Positions 1-5,747 of a DNA stretch of 6,459 nucleotides are shown one piece after another; position 1 is the stretch's first letter, and every line of letters begins with the position of its first letter. Both the position numbers and the translations under genes were made by a program. Where the stretch lies: contig JAHAWW010000128.1 of assembly GCA_018383375.1 (NCBI GenBank), positions 1 through 6,459 on the forward strand. Direction: 5' to 3'. The notes beneath the pieces were generated by a model that saw only the letters and a program-made list of their open reading frames with translations, had not been told where the DNA came from and did not search any database. This DNA is from Prevotellamassilia sp. GTDB taxonomy: Bacteria; Bacteroidota; Bacteroidia; Bacteroidales; Bacteroidaceae.

Positions 1-261
1 TCGGTAAAAATCCGACCTATTTTCCACTTTTTTCTGCCCTTTCTCGACTTCGTTGGACCGCTCAGAAGTTTATTTACAAAAAATCCACGTCTTTGTGTCA
101 CACACAAGCCCCATTTTTGAACACAGCCCCGAACGCCGCGAAACGTCGGCTTCACTCGCCCGTGGTTTAACCCTGTTTTGCCAACTGCTGTTTGCATAAT
201 CAGCCCAATGGTCAAAACGCTGCAATCTGTCGGGCCGCAGCGTGAGAGATTTGCGCAAAAA

Positions 262-301
262 AATGTGATTTTTCGCGTGTTTCTATCACTTTTTTCACAT
301 T
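262..301. repeat. Inverted repeat just upstream of the gap promoter
   Basis: AATGTGA (262-268) is repeated in inverted form as TCACATT (295-301), a perfect 7-base match separated by 26 bases. An alternative pairing uses GTGAT (265-269) with ATCAC (285-289), flanked by an A-run on the left and a T-run on the right. The right arm ends four bases before the promoter -33 element, so it is placed like an operator for a dimeric regulator. The TGTGA/TCACA half-sites resemble Crp/Fnr-family half-sites, but the spacing is far too wide for the usual 6-base gap. Regulatory function is inference only. Confidence 0.3.
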
Positions 302-304
302 TCG

Positions 305-338
305 TTTGGACTTTAACAAAAACCTTTTTGTAATTTTG
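305..338 (+). promoter_or_regulatory. Bacteroidetes-type promoter of gap
   Basis: TAATTTTG at 331-338 matches the Bacteroidetes primary sigma factor -7 element TAnnTTTG exactly. TTTG at 305-308 can serve as the -33 element, with a 22-base spacer that is slightly longer than the usual 19-21. Transcription would start near 343-347, giving a leader of about 80 bases. No other copy of the -7 motif was seen between 1 and 426. Confidence 0.7.
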
Positions 339-426
339 CGGTGAAAAGAGCACGATAGGCATCACAAGCGCGTGACACGCCGTGCAAAACAAGTCAATAT
401 CAACCTTTTATAAATAAATTACAGTT

Positions 427-1437
427 ATGATTAAAGTAGGTATCAACGGTTTCGGTCGTATCGGCCGTTTCGTTTTCCGCGCCGCTCAGAACCGCAGCGA
501 CATCCAGATTGTAGGTATCAATGACCTTTGCCCCGTAGACTACTTGGCTTACATGCCCAAGTATGACACTATGCACGGTGAATTCCAAGGCACAATCGAG
601 GCTGACGTTGAAAAGAGCGAGCTCATCGTTAACGGCAACCACATCCGCGTAACCGCCGAGCGCAACCCGGCCGACCTGAAATGGGACGCTGTAGGCGCTG
701 AATATGTTGTTGAGTCAACCGGTGTCTTCCTCACCAAGGAAAAAGCTCAGGCTCACATCGAAGCTGGTGCTAAATATGTCGTAATGTCTGCTCCTTCAAA
801 AGACGACACCCCCATGTTCGTTTGCGGCGTAAACTTCGACAAATACGTTAAGGGCACCCAGTTCGTGTCTAACGCTTCTTGCACCACCAACTGTCTCGCT
901 CCCATCGCCAAAGTGCTCAACGACAAGTTCGGCATCACCGACGGTTTGATGACCACCGTTCACTCTACCACCGCTACCCAGAAGACCGTTGGCGGTCCTT
1001 CTCTCAAAGACTGGCGTGGTGGCCGTGCCGCTGCCGGCAACATCATCCCCTCTTCTACTGGTGCTGCCAAGGCTGTAGGTAAGGTAATTCCCGAACTCAA
1101 CGGCAAACTCACCGGTATGTCAATGCGTGTCCCCACTCTCGACGTATCTGTAGTTGACCTCACCGTAAACCTCGCTAAGCCCGCTTCTTACGCTGAAATC
1201 TGCGCCGCTATGAAGGAAGCCTCTGAAGGCGAACTCAAAGGCGTGCTCGGCTACACTGAAGACGCTGTCGTTTCAAGCGACTTCCTCGGTGACACCCGCA
1301 CCTCTATCTTCGACGCTAAGGCTGGTATCGCCTTGACCGACACTTTCGTTAAAGTCGTTTCTTGGTATGACAACGAAATCGGCTACTCTAACAAAGTGCT
1401 CGAGCTCATCGCTCACATGGCCAAAGTTAACGGCTAA
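427..1437 (+). CDS. gap: Type I glyceraldehyde-3-phosphate dehydrogenase
   Basis: Cytoplasmic glycolytic and gluconeogenic enzyme that converts glyceraldehyde 3-phosphate, phosphate and NAD+ to 1,3-bisphosphoglycerate. At 336 residues it has the normal full family length. The Rossmann nucleotide-binding motif NGFGRIGR is at residues 7-14. Asp33 in IND, the position that contacts the adenosine ribose hydroxyls, points to NAD rather than NADP. The active-site motif ASCTTNCLAP places the catalytic cysteine at Cys152, with its partner His179 in TTVHS. DWRGGRAAA follows at 195-203, the phosphate-site Arg234 is in MRVPT, and the family signature WYDNEIGYSN is at 313-322. The ATG follows an A/T-rich stretch without a clear Shine-Dalgarno sequence, as is usual in this phylum. 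The gene has its own promoter and a strong terminator, so it is probably a single-gene unit. It uses many GCT, GGT, CGT and TCT codons, unlike the C-ending codons common in its neighbours, which fits a very highly expressed gene. Confidence 0.98.
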   Translation: MIKVGINGFGRIGRFVFRAAQNRSDIQIVGINDLCPVDYLAYMPKYDTMHGEFQGTIEADVEKSELIVNGNHIRVTAERNPADLKWDAVGAEYVVESTGVFLTKEKAQAHIEAGAKYVVMSAPSKDDTPMFVCGVNFDKYVKGTQFVSNASCTTNCLAPIAKVLNDKFGITDGLMTTVHSTTATQKTVGGPSLKDWRGGRAAAGNIIPSSTGAAKAVGKVIPELNGKLTGMSMRVPTLDVSVVDLTVNLAKPASYAEICAAMKEASEGELKGVLGYTEDAVVSSDFLGDTRTSIFDAKAGIALTDTFVKVVSWYDNEIGYSNKVLELIAHMAKVNG

Positions 1438-1458
1438 TCACCATTAACCCAATAGTTT

Positions 1459-1497
1459 AAGGCCGCCGCAGTAGACTCTTCTCTGCGGCGGCCTTTT
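1459..1497 (+). terminator. Intrinsic terminator of gap
   Basis: GGCCGCCGCAG (1461-1471) pairs perfectly with CTGCGGCGGCC (1483-1493). Two A-T pairs extend the stem to 13 base pairs, around an 11-base loop. TTTT (1494-1497) follows the right arm. The T-run is short but the stem is long and very GC-rich. It sits 22 bases after the gap stop codon and only 13 bases before the miaA start. Confidence 0.88.
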
Positions 1498-1510
1498 ATC
1501 AAAATCACAC

Positions 1511-2443
1511 ATGACCACACCCGACCTCATCGCCATAGTTGGCCCCACAGCCTGCGGCAAAACCGCTGCAGCCGTGAAACTCGCCCGACTGCTCGACGCC
1601 GAAATCATCAGTGCCGACAGCCGCCAAGTATATCGCCGCATGGACATCGGCACAGGCAAAGACCTCGACGACTATTGCGAAGGCGGACAAGCGGTCAGGT
1701 ATCACCTCATAGACATTGCCGAACCTGGCACAAAATACAATGTCTATCAATATCAGCACGATTTCCTTGAAGCCTACAACGACATCCGCAAACGCGGCAA
1801 ACGCATCATCGTATGCGGCGGTTCGGGACTCTACATCGAAAGCGTGCTGCGCAGCTACAGACTGAGCCCCGTGCCACAAAATCCGGAGCTCAGGGCACGA
1901 CTGGCCGACAAGACGCTTGAAGAACTCACCGACATTCTGGCCGGATACAAACGTCTGCACAACACCACCGACGTAGACACTGCCAAGCGAGCCATACGAG
2001 CCATCGAAATTGAAGACTACTACCGACACACACCGCTCGAAGACAGACCATTCCCCACACTAAGCAGCCTCACTCTGGGCATCAGCGTAGACCGCGACAC
2101 CAGGCGCCAACGCATCACCACCAGACTCAAACAACGCCTCGACGGCGGTATGGTCGACGAAATCCGACACCTGCTCGACGAAGGCATACCGGCAGAGTCG
2201 CTCATCTATTATGGCTTGGAATACAAATATGTCACACTCTACGTCACCGGCCAAATAGACTACGCCACAATGTTCAATAGCCTCGAAACGGCCATCCACC
2301 AGTTTGCCAAACGGCAAATGACGTGGTTTCGCGGCATGGAGCGCCGCGGCATACCCATACACTGGCTCAGCAATGTGCCGACCAGCCTCGACGAGTGGCC
2401 CGACTATCTCCGCAAAAACAAACTGGAACAACTTATTCCCTAA
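1511..2443 (+). CDS. miaA: tRNA dimethylallyltransferase (MiaA), divergent Bacteroidetes type
   Basis: Transfers a dimethylallyl group from DMAPP to N6 of A37 in tRNAs that read codons starting with U, making i6A. At 310 residues it has normal family length. The P-loop GPTACGKT is at residues 11-18. DSRQVY at 36-41 carries the presumed catalytic Asp36 (equivalent to Asp42 of the E. coli enzyme as I recall it). DIGTGKD at 45-51 corresponds to the usual DIGTAKP, and GGSGLYI at 103-109 to GGTGLYI. RAIRAIEI at 160-167 and QFAKRQMTWFRGM at 264-276 match conserved C-terminal blocks. The usual GYRQ block is replaced by YGLEYKY (234-240), so this may be the second MiaA type found in some Bacteroidetes rather than the canonical one. 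The ATG lies 13 bases after the gap terminator and no promoter fits in between. It probably shares a transcript with the downstream DUF3256-like gene. The identity of the family is secure, the paralogue type is inference. Confidence 0.95.
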   Translation: MTTPDLIAIVGPTACGKTAAAVKLARLLDAEIISADSRQVYRRMDIGTGKDLDDYCEGGQAVRYHLIDIAEPGTKYNVYQYQHDFLEAYNDIRKRGKRIIVCGGSGLYIESVLRSYRLSPVPQNPELRARLADKTLEELTDILAGYKRLHNTTDVDTAKRAIRAIEIEDYYRHTPLEDRPFPTLSSLTLGISVDRDTRRQRITTRLKQRLDGGMVDEIRHLLDEGIPAESLIYYGLEYKYVTLYVTGQIDYATMFNSLETAIHQFAKRQMTWFRGMERRGIPIHWLSNVPTSLDEWPDYLRKNKLEQLIP

Positions 2444-2473
2444 ACTTAAGTGCATCAGTCCGGAACAATCATC

Positions 2474-3175
2474 ATGAAACATCGCAATAAGGCCCTTGCG
2501 CTCACCATGCTGCTCTACGGCCTCTTAATACCGTCAGTCCACACGGCACAAGCACAGACCAGCCTCATAGACAGTCTGTTTGTGGTCGCCCCAATGTCTG
2601 AACTTCCACTGCTTGAGGGCAACTCCAGGCTTGACATGCTCGACCTCTACAACTACAAAATGACGGCCAAAGGCGAAACACGCTTTGGCAAATATGCCTA
2701 TCTCGAAAGCAAAACAGACTACAACCTGCACATCCGCCTCACATCTGCCAGCACGTGGGAACTCATGCGGCTTCAAGCGCCCAACAGCCCCGAGCGACTG
2801 TTGTGCCTGCACAGTCTCACCGGCAGCGTGGCCCAAACCACTGTGCACCTCTACGACACGAATTGGCAGCTCGACACCGCCACCGTCTTGCCCACATTCA
2901 CGCTCAAAGACTTCACAACCGAAACCGACAGCATAGACGAAGACACCGAGGCCGACATGCAACACCGACTCTCTGTGCGCCACCTCGTCGTCGCTTGCGA
3001 AGCCGCCGGACCCGAGCACGCCATCGTTCGTGTAAGCCTTCCCACAAAACATTTGGGCCTCGAAAACCGCAAACGGTTTGAGCCCCACCTCCACGACCTG
3101 CTCCTCACCTGGGACGGCAACCGGTTTGTCCATCCACAAGCCGTGGCACGAAAAGAAGAGTCGCAGAAATTTTGA
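2474..3175 (+). CDS. Exported DUF3256-like protein
   Basis: Predicted periplasmic or otherwise exported protein of 233 residues with no known activity. The N-terminus is a classic signal peptide: MKHRNK, then a hydrophobic core (ALALTMLLYGLLIP), then a signal peptidase I site AQA before Gln28. No lipobox cysteine is present, so it is not a lipoprotein. The mature part resembles, from memory, the Bacteroidales-restricted family DUF3256: it opens with SLFVVAPMSELPLL, followed by LDMLDLYNYKM, a segment around TSASTWELM and VHLYDTNWQL. No catalytic motif is recognised. I chose the ATG at 2474 over the in-frame GTG at 2450, because the ATG places a basic n-region directly before the hydrophobic core and the GTG only adds eight residues to it. 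The gene starts 30 bases after miaA. Its stop codon overlaps the -33 element of the next promoter, and no terminator hairpin is evident between them. Confidence 0.75.
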   Translation: MKHRNKALALTMLLYGLLIPSVHTAQAQTSLIDSLFVVAPMSELPLLEGNSRLDMLDLYNYKMTAKGETRFGKYAYLESKTDYNLHIRLTSASTWELMRLQAPNSPERLLCLHSLTGSVAQTTVHLYDTNWQLDTATVLPTFTLKDFTTETDSIDEDTEADMQHRLSVRHLVVACEAAGPEHAIVRVSLPTKHLGLENRKRFEPHLHDLLLTWDGNRFVHPQAVARKEESQKF

Positions 3176-3201
3176 TGTTTGACAAGGTTACACTAACTTT
3201 G
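3171..3201 (+). promoter_or_regulatory. Promoter of the amino-sugar operon
   Basis: TTTG at 3171-3174 and TAACTTTG at 3194-3201 match the Bacteroidetes -33 and -7 elements exactly, with a spacer of 19 bases. The -33 element overlaps the TGA stop (3173-3175) of the preceding gene. Transcription would start near 3206-3210, leaving a leader of only about 20 bases. There is no space for an attenuator or long regulatory leader downstream of it. Confidence 0.78.
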
Positions 3202-3226
3202 TCTTTTGTGCTAAGCACACGCCTTA

Positions 3227-3673
3227 ATGAAAATGGAAAACACAACCAAGCAACATATCTCTCAATCTCCTTCTGATTTTGGCATCATCCCTTTGCCACA
3301 CCACACCGATGAGCGCGGAACGCTCTGTGTGGCAGATGGTTCAGACCAAGTCTTTCCCTTCAAGGTGAAACGCGCGTTTTGGATTTATGATGTACCGGCA
3401 GACCAAACACGCGGCCAACACGCCCACCACAGCTGCGCCGAAGTGGTCATTCCACTCTGCGGAAGCTTTGTGGCACACGTCAACGACGGTACGCGTACAA
3501 TAGACTTCGTGATGAACAACCGCAACGAAGGCCTCTACATCCCGCCGATGGTTTGGTGCAGCTTCTCAGACTTCTCGACAGACTGCGTTTGCCTCTGTCT
3601 CACGTCAGACGAATACGACAAAGAAGGCTACATTAACGACCTCAACCTTTATCTCAACGAAATACAGAAGTGA
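3227..3673 (+). CDS. FdtA/WxcM-type cupin: dTDP-4-keto-6-deoxyglucose 3,4-ketoisomerase
   Basis: Small cytoplasmic cupin of 148 residues that should move the keto group of dTDP-4-keto-6-deoxyglucose from C4 to C3, the first committed step to dTDP-Fuc3N or dTDP-Qui3N. DERGTL (28-33) and FWIYDVPADQ (51-60) lead into the signature RGQHAHH (62-68). His65 and His67 correspond to the catalytic histidine pair of FdtA. A cupin strand follows (CGSFVAHVNDG, 78-88), then GLYIPPMVW (102-110) and a C-terminal tail around YDKEGYINDLNLYL, all typical of the family. The sequence does not show whether the product has the galacto (FdtA) or gluco (QdtA) configuration, so no symbol is given. The ATG at 3227 lies about 20 bases after the predicted transcription start; a second in-frame ATG at 3233 is also possible. 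The stop codon overlaps the next gene start, and an aminotransferase two genes on supports the role. Confidence 0.87.
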   Translation: MKMENTTKQHISQSPSDFGIIPLPHHTDERGTLCVADGSDQVFPFKVKRAFWIYDVPADQTRGQHAHHSCAEVVIPLCGSFVAHVNDGTRTIDFVMNNRNEGLYIPPMVWCSFSDFSTDCVCLCLTSDEYDKEGYINDLNLYLNEIQK

Positions 3674-4644
3674 TTGCCGGCCACACATATCACGCCTCGC
3701 AGGCCCGGGAATGGGACCAAGCCGTCGGCACATCGCGCAACGGCACTTTCCTGCTGCGGCGGTCGTTTATGGACTATCACGCCAATCGTTTTACCGACCA
3801 TTCACTCCTTTTCAAAAACCAGACAGGCCACATCTTAGGCCTGTTGCCGGCACACATCCGCCCCGAACAACATCTCGCCATAAGCCACGGCGGACTCACT
3901 TACGGCGGACTTGTGCTCTCGCCAAAGGCCACACTCACCGACGTGAGAGAAATGTTGGTTGATACGGCTCTTCGTTTTCTGGCCGAAGGTTGCCGACAAC
4001 TCATCTATAAGCCCATTCCCCACATCTATCACGCCTACCCCACACAAGAAGACTTATATTGGCTCTTCAGAGCCGAGGCACGACTCGAGGCAAGGGCTGT
4101 GGCCGGCACCATAGACTTGCAAAGTCCTCTGGCCACCACGCTCTGGCACCGCAAAACAAAAAAACAAGCCTGCGAAGGTTTGCAGTTGACCGAGAATGGC
4201 GGACACGAAGCTTTGGCCGCTTTTTGGGACATCGTTTGTGAGGTGCTCTCAAGCCGCCACGCCACCCGGCCGGTGCACAGTCTTGACGAAATCACCCTGC
4301 TCTGCTGTCGCTTTCCCGACAATATCACGCTCTTCACCGTGACCAACACCGAGCAAACTGTCATTGGCGGTTGCCTGCTCTTCCTTGCCGGACCGGTGGC
4401 CCATGTCCAATATATGGAAGTGGGCGAAGAGGGACGTCGCCGCCGCGCCTTAGACTGGTTGATGCAACGCCTCATCCCGCTCATGCGCCAACGCGGCTAC
4501 CGCTATTTAGACTATGGCATCTCGACCGAACAAGGCGGCCGCTATCTCAACGAAGGCTTGGCCTATCAGAAAGAAGGCTTTGGCGGACGCGCCGTGTGCT
4601 ACGACACCTATGCCATCGACCTCGAAAAACTCGCTTCACTATGA
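3670..4644 (+). CDS. FemAB/GNAT-like acyltransferase
   Basis: Predicted cytoplasmic acyltransferase of 324 residues that looks like two stacked GNAT folds, as in FemAB-like proteins. The N-terminal half begins with a segment around NGTFLLRRSFMDYHANRF (24-41) and contains HGGLTYGGLVL (73-83). The C-terminal half has the strand-turn VIGGCLLFLAGPVAHVQYM (231-249), then the basic helix start EEGRRRRALDWLM (253-265) where GNATs bind the acyl donor, then RGYRYLDYGIS (275-285) and EGFGG near the end. No transmembrane segment is seen. The GTG start shares four bases (GTGA) with the stop of the isomerase gene, and the gene ends in an ATGA overlap with the aminotransferase gene. Its position between the two suggests that it acylates the 3-amino group of the nucleotide sugar, but the acyl donor and acceptor are inference. 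A role in adding an acyl or aminoacyl group to the finished glycan is the main alternative. Confidence 0.8.
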   Translation: MIAGHTYHASQAREWDQAVGTSRNGTFLLRRSFMDYHANRFTDHSLLFKNQTGHILGLLPAHIRPEQHLAISHGGLTYGGLVLSPKATLTDVREMLVDTALRFLAEGCRQLIYKPIPHIYHAYPTQEDLYWLFRAEARLEARAVAGTIDLQSPLATTLWHRKTKKQACEGLQLTENGGHEALAAFWDIVCEVLSSRHATRPVHSLDEITLLCCRFPDNITLFTVTNTEQTVIGGCLLFLAGPVAHVQYMEVGEEGRRRRALDWLMQRLIPLMRQRGYRYLDYGISTEQGGRYLNEGLAYQKEGFGGRAVCYDTYAIDLEKLASL

Positions 4645-5747
4645 CCCGCATCCCCTTCTTGCCACTCAGCGACATCAATGCCCGTCAGGCAGAGGCTTTG
4701 CAAGCCGCCGCCTATCGCGTGATAGCCTCAGGATGGTATTTGCGCGGCACCGAAACAGCAGCCTTTGAGCGAAAGTTTGCCGACTACATAGGCACATCAC
4801 ACTGCATCGGGGTGGCCAACGGACTGGATGCCCTCACGCTGATATTCACAGCCTTGAAACTCCGCCACCAATGGGCCGACGGCGACGAAGTCGTTGTCCC
4901 CGCAATGACCTTCATAGCCACGGCCGAAGCCGTTGAGCGAGCCAGACTCCGGCCTATATTCGCAGAGGTGACCCAAGAGGCCCTCATCGACCCGACGGCT
5001 TTGGCAGCACGGCTTAGCGAGCGAACACGAGCCGTATGTCCCGTCCACCTATACGGTCAAATGGCCGACATGAGCGCCATTCAGACTTTCGCCGACGCCC
5101 ACGGCTTGCTCGTGGTCGAAGACGCGGCCCAGGCCCACGGCGCTCAAACCGCCACAGGGCGTGCAGGCACGCTCAGCACAGCAGCAGCCTTCAGCTTTTA
5201 TCCCGGAAAGAACCTTGGCGCATTGGGCGACGGCGGCGCGGTGACCACCAACGACACAGAATTGGCCACCCTTATTCGGACACTGGCGAATTATGGTGCC
5301 GAAAAAAAATATCACCATCACTACAGCGGCATCAATAGTCGGCTTGATGAAATTCAAGCGGCTATGCTGTCGGTCAAGCTTGAAAAGCTCGACGCCGACA
5401 ACGCCTATCGCCGCAGGGTGGCTGCGCAATATGCTGCCGAAATCACTTCACCTTTTGTGTCTCTACCCTATGGCGGACAGAGTGACTCTGGCGTGTTTCA
5501 CATCTACGCACTGCGCTCACCCCACCGCGACAGCTTGCAGCAGCACCTAAGCCAAGCCGGCATTGAGACCCTCATACACTATCCCGTGCCGCTTCACCGA
5601 CAACCTGCCTATAGCCAGGCTGCCACGCAATCGTTTCCAGTGGCCGAACAGATAGCTGCAGAAGAACTCAGCCTACCCATCGGCCCCACCCTCTCCACTG
5701 AGAGCGTTCACCACATTGCACAAACCATCAACTCCTTCAGACCATGA
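4641..5747 (+). CDS. DegT/DnrJ/EryC1/StrS sugar aminotransferase (FdtB/QdtB-like)
   Basis: PLP-dependent aminotransferase of 368 residues, the usual length for the family. It should convert the 3-keto-6-deoxyhexose nucleotide made by the upstream cupin to the 3-amino sugar, with glutamate as the likely amino donor. GWYLRGTETAAFE (31-43) and GVANGLDAL (57-65) form the N-terminal cofactor region. PAMTFIATAEAV (87-98) and EDAAQAHGA (160-168) follow, where Asp161 should contact the PLP ring nitrogen. SFYPGKNLGALGDGGA (185-200) carries the PLP-binding Lys190, and NSRLDEIQAAML (232-243) and the segment around HYPVPLHRQPAY (313-324) are typical of sugar aminotransferases. The frame is open much further upstream, to a TTG at 4371, but that part lies wholly inside the acyltransferase gene and has no family similarity. 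The ATG at 4641, in a 4-base ATGA overlap, gives the expected N-terminus. FdtB versus QdtB cannot be decided here. Confidence 0.93.
   Translation: MTRIPFLPLSDINARQAEALQAAAYRVIASGWYLRGTETAAFERKFADYIGTSHCIGVANGLDALTLIFTALKLRHQWADGDEVVVPAMTFIATAEAVERARLRPIFAEVTQEALIDPTALAARLSERTRAVCPVHLYGQMADMSAIQTFADAHGLLVVEDAAQAHGAQTATGRAGTLSTAAAFSFYPGKNLGALGDGGAVTTNDTELATLIRTLANYGAEKKYHHHYSGINSRLDEIQAAMLSVKLEKLDADNAYRRRVAAQYAAEITSPFVSLPYGGQSDSGVFHIYALRSPHRDSLQQHLSQAGIETLIHYPVPLHRQPAYSQAATQSFPVAEQIAAEELSLPIGPTLSTESVHHIAQTINSFRP

Larger units (their letters stand above)
1..426. other. Non-coding region upstream of gap
   Basis: No convincing gene is seen here. The only sizeable open frame (complement of 70-258) needs a TTG start and has no recognisable motif. 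The region holds, from left to right, an 11-base odd-centred palindrome (TGTGTCACACA, 94-104), a 10-base palindrome (TTTGCGCAAA, 250-259), an inverted repeat (262-301), a Bacteroidetes-type promoter (305-338) and a leader of roughly 80 bases ending in A/T-rich sequence just before the gap start. The gene to the left, if any, lies outside the window. Confidence 0.7.

Noticed and set aside
1..15. Small hairpin TCGG/CCGA at the left edge, as a possible terminator of an upstream gene
   Set aside because: The stem is only four base pairs and no proper T-run follows. The part beyond the edge cannot be seen.
94..104. Palindrome TGTGTCACACA as a regulator site
   Set aside because: It is short and more than 200 bases upstream of the only promoter found, with no partner site at a meaningful distance.
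70..258. 62-codon open frame on the complement strand upstream of gap
   Set aside because: It needs a TTG start, has no domain, signal or neighbour context, and no promoter is seen in its direction. A dispersed intergenic repeat is possible but could only be shown by a nucleotide search against the genome.
1505..2029. 174-codon open frame on the complement strand inside miaA
   Set aside because: It lies opposite the miaA coding frame, which has clear conserved motifs, and its own translation has no recognisable domain.
2534..3139. 201-codon open frame on the complement strand inside the DUF3256-like gene
   Set aside because: The plus-strand frame has a signal peptide and family resemblance. 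The complement product is low in recognisable structure and is best explained as a shadow of GC-biased codons.
4371..4640. 90-residue N-terminal extension of the aminotransferase
   Set aside because: It begins at TTG, lies inside the acyltransferase gene, and consists of Arg/Pro-rich out-of-frame sequence. The ATG at 4641 gives the normal family N-terminus.
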